From a bacterium (lineage in GTDB: Bacteria; Vulcanimicrobiota; Xenobia; Xenobiales; JADMJV01): a DNA stretch of 64,000 nucleotides. Under the pieces are notes generated by a model. The model had not been told where the DNA came from and ran no database searches. It saw nothing but the letters and a program-made list of their open reading frames with translations. Position 1 is the stretch's first letter. Each line of letters begins with the position of its first letter. The stretch lies in assembly GCA_018266105.1 (NCBI GenBank), contig JAFEBA010000076.1:83905-147904 (forward strand), read 5' to 3'. Of the stretch, positions 23,916 to 32,910 are shown in pieces. Both the position numbers and the translations under genes were made by a program.

Positions 23916-24542
23916 TTGAGAATCGTCTGCCTCTCAGATACCCACGGTCTGCACGCCGAGCTTGTCGTCCCGGACGGAGACCTGCTGTTGCACGCTGGCG
24001 ATCTGACCCGACGCGGGCACCTCAAGGAGTTGAAGGAAGCCGCCGATTGGCTGCACTGCTTGCCTCACACCCACAAAATTCTGATCGCCGGCAACCATGA
24101 CTTCTGCCTCCAGCAAGAACCTGAGAAAGCCAGAGCGCTATTGTCCGGTCTGATCTACCTGGAAGACAGCTTCTGTCACTGCCAGGGAGTGAAGATCTAC
24201 GGCAGCCCCTGGCAGCCCTGGTTTCATGACTGGGCCTTCAATCTGAATCGAGGCGAGCCCCTGCGCCAGACCTGGGCCAGGATCCCCGAGGACACCGAGA
24301 TCCTGGTCACCCACGGTCCGCCTCAAGGCGTGCTGGACCGCTGCTTCGATGGCCGCCAGGTGGGTTGCCAGGACCTTGTGCAGCGATTGCAGGTGGTTCA
24401 ACCCCGTCTTCACGTTTTTGGTCATATCCACGAAGCCTATGGTCAGCGCCAGCTGGGCCAGACCCTTTATGTGAACGCCTCCTGCTGCACACTTCAGTAT
24501 GAGCCCATCCAGAAACCCATTGTGGTGGACCTGGCACTTTAG
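23916..24542 (+). CDS. Calcineurin-like metallophosphoesterase
   Basis: A 208-residue enzyme of the MPPED/YfcE-like group. The metal-binding motifs are complete: CLSDTHG, LLLHAGDLT, IAGNHDFC, THGPPQGVLD and FGHIHEAYG. The first codon appears to be the TTG at 23916, since MRIVCLSDTHG begins there and no ATG is near; AAGGG lies about 11 bases upstream. No signal peptide, so a cytoplasmic phosphodiesterase. Its substrate is unknown. Confidence 0.85.
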   Translation: MRIVCLSDTHGLHAELVVPDGDLLLHAGDLTRRGHLKELKEAADWLHCLPHTHKILIAGNHDFCLQQEPEKARALLSGLIYLEDSFCHCQGVKIYGSPWQPWFHDWAFNLNRGEPLRQTWARIPEDTEILVTHGPPQGVLDRCFDGRQVGCQDLVQRLQVVQPRLHVFGHIHEAYGQRQLGQTLYVNASCCTLQYEPIQKPIVVDLAL

Positions 24543-24588
24543 TGGGCAACCGGAGGATCTGCAGGCATCCCACCGAAGCCGCGCCCCT

Positions 24589-25353
24589 ATGAAACTCTTA
24601 GAAAATAAGCGCGGTCTGGTGGTCGGGGTGGCCAATGCCCACTCCATTGCCTGGGGCATATCCCAGGCCTGTCACCAGCATGGCGCTGAACTCGCCTTCA
24701 CCTACCTCAACGAGAGCCTGGAGAAGCGCGTGCGGCCTCTGGCCGAAAGCCTCAATTCGAGTCTGATTTTCCCCTGCGACGTAAGCGTGGACGCCCACCT
24801 TGACCAGTTGCGTGAGAACGTGGAGAAGTGGGGCCCCCTGGACTTCGTGGTGCACGCCGTCGCCTTCGCCCAGCGCGACGACCTGGACGGTCGCTTTATT
24901 GACACCTCCCGTGAGGGTTTCCGCATCGCTCTGGACGTGAGTGCCTACAGCCTGGTGGCCCTGGCCAGAGCCTGTGAGCCTCTGATGCGCCCGGGCGGCT
25001 CCATCCTGGCGCTGACTTACTACGGGGCCGAAAAGGTGGTGCGCAACTATAATGTCATGGGCGTTGCCAAAGCCGCCCTGGAAGCCTCGGTTCGCTACCT
25101 GGCGGCCGATATGGGACCCCAGAATCTGCGCGTCAACGCGATCTCGGCCGGCCCTATCAAGACTCTATCGGCCAAAGGAATTCGCGATTTCAACGACATG
25201 CTCAAGCACGCCGCCGAGAAGGCCCCCCTGCAGCGCAATGTCGAATCCATGGAGGTCGGTAAGTCGGCCGTCTATTTGCTGTCCGACCTGAGCTCGGGGG
25301 TTACGGGGGAAGTTCACTACGTGGACTGCGGTTACAACTTGATGGGAATGTAG
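24589..25353 (+). CDS. fabI: Enoyl-ACP reductase FabI
   Basis: The NADH-dependent last step of each fatty acid elongation round. The glycine-rich opening reads VVGVANAHSIAWGIS, as in FabI rather than in general short-chain dehydrogenases, and the Tyr-X6-Lys site is NYNVMGVAK with Tyr154 and Lys161. The end VTGEVHYVDCGYNLMGM is the family C terminus. Length 254 is normal. The ATG at 24589 gives the conserved N terminus; a longer frame from 24499 does not. Confidence 0.95.
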   Translation: MKLLENKRGLVVGVANAHSIAWGISQACHQHGAELAFTYLNESLEKRVRPLAESLNSSLIFPCDVSVDAHLDQLRENVEKWGPLDFVVHAVAFAQRDDLDGRFIDTSREGFRIALDVSAYSLVALARACEPLMRPGGSILALTYYGAEKVVRNYNVMGVAKAALEASVRYLAADMGPQNLRVNAISAGPIKTLSAKGIRDFNDMLKHAAEKAPLQRNVESMEVGKSAVYLLSDLSSGVTGEVHYVDCGYNLMGM

Positions 25354-25355
25354 CC

Positions 25356-26819
25356 ATGCCCGATCCGCCAGCCTCTGCTGCGCCGCCCTCCACTTCAAGG
25401 GCAAAACTTTACTCGGTACTGCCCACCCCGGACCGGCTGGACAGCCATCCCGAATATACGGGCAAGGGGATCACCATCGCCTATCTAGATTCGGGCTTCT
25501 TCCCGCATCCTGATCTGGTCGAGCCCAGTGATCGCATTCTGGCCTTTTTCGATGTCAGCGGCTCTGGGGATTTCTTGGACCGAACCCGCAAGCCTGAGTT
25601 CTGGCATTGGCACGGCGCGCAGACTTCGGTGGTGGCGGCCGGAAACGGCACTCTCTCGGGCGGAGTTTATCGTAGTCTGGCACCCGACTCCAATCTGGTG
25701 CTGGTTCAGGTGGGCCACAACGGCAAGATCCGCGACGAACTCATCGCAGCCGGCATTCGCTGGGTCATCGAGCACCGAGAGCAATACAATATTCGCGTGC
25801 TCAACATCTCGGTGGGAGGCTGGGAAGAGTCTTCTCACGGTAGTTTTGAGGAGAGCGAGATCAGCCAGGCCGCCGAAGAAGCGGTGGGGGCCGGGCTGGT
25901 GGTGGTGGCTGCCGCCGGCAACGACGGCAGTGCACCCACCGCCCCCGCCAATGCCCCCTCGGTGCTGACGGTCGGCGGCTTCATCACCCAGGATCTGAGC
26001 AAGATCGATCACCTGGAGCTCTACAATTCCAACTTCGGCTTCACGATGGACCTGGTCGTCAAGCCGGAGGTGATCGCGCCCGCCGCCTGGGTGGCGGCCC
26101 CGATTCTGCCCAACACCCTGCAGCAGATTCGCACCGACTTCTTGTTGGAGGTGGACGCCCTACCCGACGACCAGCTGGCCGACAAACTGCGCGCTCTTCC
26201 CAAGGAATACGAAATGCCCGATGACCTGGGCAGCAAATCGCCGGCAGAGTTGCGCGAAGTCATTCAAAAGTGGCTGCGCCGCGACAAAGTGGTAGCTCGC
26301 GGCTATCAACATGTGGACGGGACCAGTTTTGCCGCCCCCATCGTCTCCTCGGTGGTGGCGCAAATGCTGGAGGCCAATCCGGATCTCTCGCCGGCGGCCG
26401 TGCGTCAGATTTTGATGTCCACCGCTGACCGCGTGCGCCATGCCAGCGTTTTGCGCCAGGGTTGCGGCGTGGTCAATGCGCGCCGGGCGGTGGAAGAAGC
26501 CTCGCGCGTCTGGACCCCGACCCAGATCTCCGAACTTCGTCCTCCGCGCGTGGACGGAGACCGCCTCAGCTTCATTTACGTCAACCCGCTGGCCGACAGC
26601 GTGCACCTGGTGGGCGACGTCAACGCCTGGAGCCTGACCACCCATCCAATGGAGCAGATCCTGGATGGACTCTGGCGCATCGACATCGAGGCCCCCACCG
26701 TGGGGCGGTATCGCTATAAATTCCTCATCGACGGCAAGACCTGGGTGGAAGACCCTGCCAACCTCTTCAAGCAGCCGAATATCTATGGCGGCTTCGACTC
26801 CATCCTGACCATCGCCTGA
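25356..26819 (+). CDS. Subtilase fused to a glycogen-binding-like (AMPK-type) domain
   Basis: A 487-residue S8 serine protease with catalytic Asp45 (YLDSGFFPHPD), His86 (HWHGAQTSVVAAG) and Ser324 (GTSFAAPIVSSVVAQM). A segment of about 75 residues before Ser324 is an insertion with an acidic, helical look. The last 85 residues (SVHLVGDVNAW, then GRYRYKFLIDGKTWVEDP) match the E-set domain found in AMPK-beta and glycogen-branching enzymes. No signal peptide, so it would act inside the cell, which is unusual for a subtilase. It begins 2 bases after the fabI stop and is followed by a gene coupled through TGATG. Confidence 0.85.
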   Translation: MPDPPASAAPPSTSRAKLYSVLPTPDRLDSHPEYTGKGITIAYLDSGFFPHPDLVEPSDRILAFFDVSGSGDFLDRTRKPEFWHWHGAQTSVVAAGNGTLSGGVYRSLAPDSNLVLVQVGHNGKIRDELIAAGIRWVIEHREQYNIRVLNISVGGWEESSHGSFEESEISQAAEEAVGAGLVVVAAAGNDGSAPTAPANAPSVLTVGGFITQDLSKIDHLELYNSNFGFTMDLVVKPEVIAPAAWVAAPILPNTLQQIRTDFLLEVDALPDDQLADKLRALPKEYEMPDDLGSKSPAELREVIQKWLRRDKVVARGYQHVDGTSFAAPIVSSVVAQMLEANPDLSPAAVRQILMSTADRVRHASVLRQGCGVVNARRAVEEASRVWTPTQISELRPPRVDGDRLSFIYVNPLADSVHLVGDVNAWSLTTHPMEQILDGLWRIDIEAPTVGRYRYKFLIDGKTWVEDPANLFKQPNIYGGFDSILTIA

Positions 26820-28384
26820 TGAAGAGCTCGCTGGAGCTCAAGCTCACCCCAGCCGAGGCGGCCGACGAGGACCTGATCCGCTCGCGCTGCGCATCCAAAC
26901 TGAAATGCCCGGCCGATCAGCTCCAGGTGGTGGTGCGGCGACGCTCGGTGGACGCCCGCAAGGGCGACCCCAAAATGGTGCTGCTGGTGGATGTCTATCG
27001 CAATGAAAGTCCGCCGCCCGAAGCCCGACTGCTGGCCGACGTTCCCGCTCCTCGCGGGCCCAGGGTGCTGATTGTGGGAGCCGGCCCGGCAGGCTATTTC
27101 GCCGCGCTGGAGCTCATCTTGCTGGGCCTGCGTCCGGTCATCCTGGAGCGCGGCAAAGACACCCGCGCCCGCCGCTACGATTTGCGCAACTTAATGCAGG
27201 ACCATCTGGTTCATTCAGATTCCAACTACTGCTTTGGCGAAGGCGGCGCCGGCACCTATTCCGACGGTAAGCTCTACACCCGCTCGGACAAACGGGGCGA
27301 CACCATGCGGGTGCTGCGCATGCTGGTAGAATGCGGCGCGCGCCCAGAAATTCTGCAGGACACCCACCCTCACATCGGCTCCAACAAACTACCCGGGGTG
27401 GTGGAGAACCTGCGGGCCACGCTGCTGCGATACGGCGCTGAGGTCCACTTCGAGCGACCGGTGACGGATTTTCTGCTGCACGACCAAAAATTGGTGGGCG
27501 TGCGCGCTGGCGACCAGGAGTTCTTCGGGGAAGCCGTGATCCTGGCCACCGGCCACTCAGCCCGAGACATTTTTAGCTTGCTGCAACGCCATGGACTGAT
27601 GATGGAAGCCAAGCCCTTTGCCCTGGGCGTGCGCATCGAACATCCTCAGGCACTGATCGACCAGATTCAGTATCGCCAGTGCCCCCGCGACGAGTATCTG
27701 CCGGCCGCCAGCTATCGACTGGCCACCCAGGCCGAAGGGCGAGGAGTCTACAGCTTTTGCATGTGCCCGGGCGGCCTGATCGTGCCGGCCGCCACCGCCC
27801 CCGGGGAAATCGTGGTGAACGGTATGTCCATGTCCGGACGCAACAGCCGCTTTGCCAACTCCGGGATGGTGGTGGAAATCCGGCCCGAAGACTGGGCCCA
27901 GCTGGGAGACGACGCGCTGGCAGCCATGCGCTTTCAAAAACAGATCGAGCAGGCCGCTTGCGCCGGTGACCAGCGCGCTCCGGCCGCTCGCCTGACCGAT
28001 TTTTTGCAAGGCAAAGTTTCACAAAACTTGCCCCGCAGCTCCTATGTGCCCGGCTTACGCTGCGCCGATCTGGAATCGGTTTTGCCCCCGGCCGTGACCC
28101 ACTCACTGCGAGCCGGCCTGGAGTCCTTTGGGCAGAAAATGCGTGGATTCAAGACCGAGGAAGCGATTGTGGTGGGAGTCGAGTCTCGCACCAGTTCTCC
28201 GGTGCGCATCCCGCGCCACGAGGAAGGCCTGTTTCACCCTCAATGGCCCAACTTCTACCCCTGCGGCGAGGGTCCGGGCTTTGCGGGCGGTATCCTCTCG
28301 GCCGCCATGGACGGCCAACGTGTTGCCCGCGCCATCGCCGCCAAACTGGTTGGAGAACAGATCTTACCCGACGCAAAAGGCTGA
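26819..28384 (+). CDS. FAD-dependent dehydrogenase (COG2509 type)
   Basis: A 521-residue flavoprotein. An N-terminal domain of about 80 residues precedes the FAD-binding Rossmann motif VLIVGAGPAGYFAALELI. Further landmarks are CFGEGGAGTYSDGKLYTR, VILATGHSARD and YPCGEGPGFAGGILSAAMDG, the pattern of the uncharacterised FAD-dependent dehydrogenase family. The ATG overlaps the subtilase stop (TGATG). Substrate unknown. Confidence 0.85.
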   Translation: MKSSLELKLTPAEAADEDLIRSRCASKLKCPADQLQVVVRRRSVDARKGDPKMVLLVDVYRNESPPPEARLLADVPAPRGPRVLIVGAGPAGYFAALELILLGLRPVILERGKDTRARRYDLRNLMQDHLVHSDSNYCFGEGGAGTYSDGKLYTRSDKRGDTMRVLRMLVECGARPEILQDTHPHIGSNKLPGVVENLRATLLRYGAEVHFERPVTDFLLHDQKLVGVRAGDQEFFGEAVILATGHSARDIFSLLQRHGLMMEAKPFALGVRIEHPQALIDQIQYRQCPRDEYLPAASYRLATQAEGRGVYSFCMCPGGLIVPAATAPGEIVVNGMSMSGRNSRFANSGMVVEIRPEDWAQLGDDALAAMRFQKQIEQAACAGDQRAPAARLTDFLQGKVSQNLPRSSYVPGLRCADLESVLPPAVTHSLRAGLESFGQKMRGFKTEEAIVVGVESRTSSPVRIPRHEEGLFHPQWPNFYPCGEGPGFAGGILSAAMDGQRVARAIAAKLVGEQILPDAKG

Positions 28385-28432
28385 TCTGGCTGAGAAGTGG
28401 AAGCCTCTGGGTAGATCAGTCGGAGGTGGGCC

Positions 28433-28900
28433 ATGAAGGTCAGCGAGATTATGCATAAAGGGGTGATGATGGTCAATCACTCCGCCAGTCTGCAGGAAGT
28501 GACCAGCTTTTTTATCGAGCACGGCATCACGGGCGCGCCCGTCGTGGACAGCGAGGGACAGGCGGTAGGAGTCATTTCCATGAGCGACCTGACCGCCCAT
28601 GCGGCCGGTTTGGATAAGCCCAAGGACAGCGGCTACCTCAAGGATTTATGGCACGATGACCCGCCTCATTTACACGACCTCACTTTCGAGGGAGACGTGA
28701 CGGCCGGCGACGTGATGACCGAATTCTTGATTCGCATCGATGCGAACAGTGAGGTTCGGGAACTGCTCCAGTTGATGAAAGCCGCCCGCTTACATCGCGT
28801 TTTCGTCACCGACCAGGACCGTCTGGTGGGAATCGTCACCACCCTGGACCTGGTCATGCTACTTGATCAGTTGCTGGAAGAGAAGACCGCTCACAAATAA
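28433..28900 (+). CDS. CBS-domain pair protein
   Basis: 155 residues forming two CBS domains: VSEIMHKGVMMVNHSASLQE with VVDSEGQAVGVISMSDL, and AGDVMTEFLIRIDANSEVRE with VTDQDRLVGIVTTLDLV. Such modules bind adenosine nucleotides and regulate partners. GGAGGTGGGCC precedes the ATG. Its 3' end overlaps the convergent propeller gene by 47 bases. Confidence 0.9.
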   Translation: MKVSEIMHKGVMMVNHSASLQEVTSFFIEHGITGAPVVDSEGQAVGVISMSDLTAHAAGLDKPKDSGYLKDLWHDDPPHLHDLTFEGDVTAGDVMTEFLIRIDANSEVRELLQLMKAARLHRVFVTDQDRLVGIVTTLDLVMLLDQLLEEKTAHK

Positions 28901-31043
28901 TCGACTCCCAGAGACCCTCTTGGGGCGGCTGGGGATGGCCTCCCGAGGGAGACAACACCCTGGAATAGAGTTCCGGCGTGGCCTCCCACTGACCGTCCTC
29001 GCTCAAAACCAGCCAGCCCCCATCCTGGCAGGTTCGGAGAGTCGCCTGCCTGCGCAAGGGACGCCCTCCGTAGAGGTGCCAGCAACCGTCCTGGGTGAGC
29101 AACAGCACGCGTCCACCCGGAAGTGGATACAGACCACTGAACCAGGGCTCCGGAAAGCGCAGCCATTCAAACTGGCCGCTGTCCAGAAACCAGCACCCGC
29201 ATTCTTTGCCCGCACATGCAAGCGCCAGCCCGTGGCCGCTCTCAAACTTAAGGTGGGGCAGGTCTTGGGGATGAAAAGGCTGAGACGGACCGAGCAGCTT
29301 GCCTTCGGGCAAGCTCCACAGGGAGATGTCCCCGGCCGTCTCGATCCCGGCCAGGAAACGGCCATCCTCGGTCAGACTGGCCCCGCTCAGGCCGGGCAAC
29401 TCCCAGCATCCTTGCAACCTGGCCAGTTGTCCGTCCCAAACTTCAGCCCTGTGAGGCGACACCAGAACCAGGCCGGCCTGTGACCAAAAGACCCAACTCC
29501 AGGGAAGACTTCCCGCCATCTGATGGCGCACCTGACCTTGAGCGTCACGCACCGCCACCTGTCCCGCAGCATCGCACTCAACCCAGCCTTGGGGTAGCAG
29601 GGCCACCGCCCCCGCGCAACTGAACACTCGATTGAGCTCGGGCAGCCAGACCGTTGTGCTTCCCTGGCCGTCGTTCCAACTCAGCAACTGACCGCCCGAA
29701 TTGAACTGCATCCCCTGAGGATTGGTCGGAAGTTCAGGAGAGGTGCGCCAGCGCGACCACTCCTGGGCCTGGCCGCGCCAGACCTCCAGGCGCCTGCCCC
29801 GGGCATCACTAAAAACCAGAGAACGCAGACGTGAACAGACCGCCCGTATTTGCGGAGCCTCTGGCGGCACGGGCAGGCAGACCTTCTCATCCACAAAGTA
29901 GTGTTCATCGCGCCGGGACACCAGGTGCTGGCCCAGGGCAAAATAGCATTGATTGGAAAGCGGCTTGCCCGTCTGGAAATCCCAAGGCTGGCCTTCCACC
30001 AAAACCGTCTGGCCGACCAGCCTCTGGCGCACACGCGGTTCTCCCCGCAAAGGACCGGGCAAACCGCCGACCACCTGACCGCTGCTGAGATGGCGCACGC
30101 TGACGTGGGGTCCCAGGGCCCAGACCGCCAGTCCCTCCGGCCCCAGCAACCAACGGCCCACCCCGCCCTCGGCCACCAGCGGACCAGGCACCACCGTGCT
30201 GGCCCTCAGCCGCTCGGGGGCCACTTCCAGCAAACGATAGGCTCCGGACCCATCCCCCACCATCAGGCGCTCCGGCCCCAGCCAGCCCAGGACGTTCACA
30301 CCCTCCAACGCCGACGCCAGAACTTGCGAATCGCCGCGATCCAGATCCACCAGGGTCAATCCACCCTGCTCGTCCAGACTGGCCAGATAGAGACCATCGG
30401 GAGAAAACTGCATGGCGATGATGCGCGCGCGATGGGCCTCGTGCTTAAAGGTCTGACCTCGGTCCATGTCCATCAAGGTCAGGAAACTGTCGCTGTAGCC
30501 CGCTACTGCCAGCCAACGCTCCTCTGGACTGAAAGCTGCCTGAGCGCAGGCGTTCTCGAATTGATGCACCTCGCGACCCGAAACGCCGGAAACCAGACGG
30601 TTGCCCACCACCAGTCGTCGTCCTCGAGGGCCGAGATGAAGCCAGCGTTCCCTGGGAAACTCGGCTCGCACCTTGCCGGTCCGGGCGTTGACCAGTCGCA
30701 CTGGGGACCCTCCTAGCAAGAGGTGCCGGGTGCCCAGGCTCACCCCCTCGGCTCCGCTGTATTCTTTGATCATGGGAAAGTCCAACTGGCCATGGTGCAG
30801 GCCCTGAGAATCCCAAAGACAGGCTCGACCTTCGCCCCAACTCAGCAATCGGTCCTGACTCAAGAAGAAGCGCTGCAAGCGAGGGTGGCCGAGCCAGACC
30901 CCCAGCGGACGCCCGCCCCGGGTCTCCCAAAAATGAATGCCGGCCTGCTGAGTGCCAAGAGTGGCCAGAATCAGGCCGTCTGGACGCAAGCCCAGGTCCT
31001 GGGTGTAAGGATGGCCGGCCCGAATGACCAGCCTCTCCATCAT
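28854..31043 (-). CDS. Large WD40-like beta-propeller protein
   Basis: A 729-residue cytoplasmic protein made of repeated blade units with WD40-like sequence: AAFSPEERWLAVAGYSD, AMQFSPDGLYLASLDEQGG, GASLTEDGRFLAGIETAGD and ISLWSLPEGKLLG. The length fits two propellers. No signal peptide or enzymatic motif. It is the last gene of a minus-strand operon with a MaoC-like hydratase (4-base overlap), an ECF sigma factor and a pantothenate kinase. A scaffold or sensor role is likely; partner unknown. Confidence 0.8.
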   Translation of the reverse strand: MMERLVIRAGHPYTQDLGLRPDGLILATLGTQQAGIHFWETRGGRPLGVWLGHPRLQRFFLSQDRLLSWGEGRACLWDSQGLHHGQLDFPMIKEYSGAEGVSLGTRHLLLGGSPVRLVNARTGKVRAEFPRERWLHLGPRGRRLVVGNRLVSGVSGREVHQFENACAQAAFSPEERWLAVAGYSDSFLTLMDMDRGQTFKHEAHRARIIAMQFSPDGLYLASLDEQGGLTLVDLDRGDSQVLASALEGVNVLGWLGPERLMVGDGSGAYRLLEVAPERLRASTVVPGPLVAEGGVGRWLLGPEGLAVWALGPHVSVRHLSSGQVVGGLPGPLRGEPRVRQRLVGQTVLVEGQPWDFQTGKPLSNQCYFALGQHLVSRRDEHYFVDEKVCLPVPPEAPQIRAVCSRLRSLVFSDARGRRLEVWRGQAQEWSRWRTSPELPTNPQGMQFNSGGQLLSWNDGQGSTTVWLPELNRVFSCAGAVALLPQGWVECDAAGQVAVRDAQGQVRHQMAGSLPWSWVFWSQAGLVLVSPHRAEVWDGQLARLQGCWELPGLSGASLTEDGRFLAGIETAGDISLWSLPEGKLLGPSQPFHPQDLPHLKFESGHGLALACAGKECGCWFLDSGQFEWLRFPEPWFSGLYPLPGGRVLLLTQDGCWHLYGGRPLRRQATLRTCQDGGWLVLSEDGQWEATPELYSRVLSPSGGHPQPPQEGLWESIICERSSLPATDQVA

Positions 31044-31435
31044 GCCTGGTGGGTCTCCCCCGCGATCACTGTGGCCTGACCCTCCAGGACCTTCTTCCAG
31101 ATCTCACCTTGTTGCAGCTCAATCACCGTGCTCAATAGCGATTGCCCCTTGACTCCCGCTTCAGGATCCCCGAGTGTGACCCGAATCAATGAACCAACCG
31201 GCACCGGGCGACGAAAACGGATCGATTGCTCGACATAAATCGTTCCCTGACCGAAGGCTTCCACCAAACACCCGCTGATGTAGGAAGCCACCAACATGCC
31301 GTGGCAGATCGGACCTCCGTAACGGGTGGTTTTAGCAAATTCCGCGTCTAAATGCACGGGATTGTGGTCGCCCACCAGGTCAGCGAAGGCGCGCACCTGC
31401 TCGGGCCCGATCACGAAGTCCTTACTAAACCCCAT
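31040..31435 (-). CDS. MaoC-like (R)-specific enoyl-CoA hydratase
   Basis: 131 residues with the hot-dog hydratase signature: FADLVGDHNPVHLDAEFAK (Asp/His active site) followed by YGGPICHGMLVASYISG and later IRFRRPVPVGSLIRV. This is the PhaJ/MaoC type that hydrates trans-2-enoyl-CoA. It overlaps the sigma factor by 11 bases and the propeller gene by 4. A fatty acid or CoA link fits with the upstream pantothenate kinase. Confidence 0.9.
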   Translation of the reverse strand: MGFSKDFVIGPEQVRAFADLVGDHNPVHLDAEFAKTTRYGGPICHGMLVASYISGCLVEAFGQGTIYVEQSIRFRRPVPVGSLIRVTLGDPEAGVKGQSLLSTVIELQQGEIWKKVLEGQATVIAGETHQA

Positions 31436-31961
31436 TGGGTTCCGGCGCCAGCACCAGTTGACGACGCATCGCCCCGATGGCTCTGTTCATCTGCGACAAC
31501 ACCGTGCCCAGCGGACGCTGGAAGGTCGCCGAAATCTCAGCAAAAGTCATTCCCAGGTATTCGTGCATCAGCACCACCTGCTTTTGCTCCTTGGTCAAAT
31601 TTTTCAAAGCGTTGAGCAGCCAGGTTCGATCCAGTTCATGGTCCAGCGTCAGCGTGGAAAGCAGCCATTCGGCTTTCTCCAGAGGCGTGGTCAGAACCAC
31701 CTGGCGTTGTTTGTCCCGGGCCAGGTTACGCGCGATTCGATAGAGATAGGCCGCAAAGTGGCCACGCGGGTCATAGCGATGTAGCGAAGTCAGCAGCTTG
31801 GAAAAAGTTTCCTGGCAAAGATCTTCGGCCCAGGCGCGACCCACCTCGCCGGCCAGAAACGTCAGTAGTTTCTTGGCGTGGCGGCGATAAAGCTCTTCAA
31901 AGGCCTGCTGATGACCGGCCAGGTAGGCGCGGACGAGCTCGTCGTCGTCGGTGTCTTCCAC
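31425..31961 (-). CDS. ECF-family RNA polymerase sigma factor
   Basis: A 178-residue sigma-70 family member: region 2 is seen in AFEELYRRHAKKLLTFL and AEDLCQETFSKLLTSLHRYD, region 4 in LTKEQKQVVLMHEYLGMTFA. The GTG start follows the kinase stop at once, with AAGGAGG 8 bases upstream inside the kinase's last codons. No anti-sigma gene is recognisable next to it; the operon instead contains a hydratase and a propeller protein, either of which could be a partner. Regulation is therefore unclear. Confidence 0.92.
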   Translation of the reverse strand: MEDTDDDELVRAYLAGHQQAFEELYRRHAKKLLTFLAGEVGRAWAEDLCQETFSKLLTSLHRYDPRGHFAAYLYRIARNLARDKQRQVVLTTPLEKAEWLLSTLTLDHELDRTWLLNALKNLTKEQKQVVLMHEYLGMTFAEISATFQRPLGTVLSQMNRAIGAMRRQLVLAPEPNGV

Positions 31962-32813
31962 CTAGGTGCCCTCCTTTTCAGGGGGCGAAGCCAGGGCTCC
32001 GAGAGCGCCGGCAAACTCGCCATTAGTCAGAAAGAAAGCTTTCAACCCCAGCAGGGCGCTGACCTCGGAGAGCACCGTCTCCAGGGCAGGATTATTGCGC
32101 AAGGTGGAGCCGCCAAAGACCAGCCGGTCCAATCCCAGGTGGCGGGCATGACCACCCGCGATCAGGGTGACGTTCTCTCCCACCAATCGCATAATGGCGG
32201 CGGCCATATCCTGACGAGGCGGGGCGCTATCTTGGCGGGCCAGTCGGCCAAAAGAAGCGGCCGTCAGATCGCCCTTGAGCGGACGATCGGGATCAGAGTA
32301 GATGTCCCGCACCAGCAAATCCACGCTATCGCGCGTGCCCTGAGCGGCCAGGGCGCAGGTATCCTCGAAGCTGGTCTGATGCAACAATGCCGCGCCCAGG
32401 CCCAGAATGGTACCACCGCCCAGAGCTGTGCCGCCCAGACGTCGGACTTCCTGATGGTCAACCAGCATCACTGAAGTTCCCGTCCCCAAGGAGACGAGCA
32501 GATAGGTGTCGGTTTTCTGACGGCCGCGCAAAAGGTGATTGGCGCCCGTCCCCCAGGCGGTAAACTCGTTCACTTCGACCGCTCGTCCACCCAGGCGCGA
32601 AGCCAGTTGTGAAGCTCCCCCGCCGGTCAAGCCCAGGACCTGTGGTTGCAAACGATTGACGACTTCCACCACCTGGTCGTAGGCGCCCCGACCCAGGAGC
32701 TCATAACGGACCGCCCCCGAGTGACTGCGGAAGGCAAGCTTGGTCAGACTGGACCCAACATCCACACCGATGCGTACAGAATTGCGTGACTTGCTCGCCG
32801 CCATATGGGGCAT
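31962..32813 (-). CDS. coaW: Type II pantothenate kinase
   Basis: Pantothenate kinase starts coenzyme A synthesis. The 283-residue product has the acetate/sugar-kinase fold signatures of the type II enzyme of staphylococci and animals: IGVDVGSSLTKLAF, VNEFTAWGTGANHLL, LLVSLGTGTSVMLVD and GGTALGGGTILGLG. ATG 32813 is preferred (alternative ATG 32804); a longer frame back to 33026 crosses the promoter region of the divergent gene. Type II kinases escape feedback by CoA. It heads the sigma factor operon. Confidence 0.85.
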   Translation of the reverse strand: MPHMAASKSRNSVRIGVDVGSSLTKLAFRSHSGAVRYELLGRGAYDQVVEVVNRLQPQVLGLTGGGASQLASRLGGRAVEVNEFTAWGTGANHLLRGRQKTDTYLLVSLGTGTSVMLVDHQEVRRLGGTALGGGTILGLGAALLHQTSFEDTCALAAQGTRDSVDLLVRDIYSDPDRPLKGDLTAASFGRLARQDSAPPRQDMAAAIMRLVGENVTLIAGGHARHLGLDRLVFGGSTLRNNPALETVLSEVSALLGLKAFFLTNGEFAGALGALASPPEKEGT

Positions 32814-32910
32814 GAGTTTTCCGGTACGGGCAAGTGTTCCCTTCTGCTTGTAGAGAGGTTTACAAAGCGAGCGGGAACCTGTGCCACCTCCATCAGTTAG
32901 AGTGAGGCGT

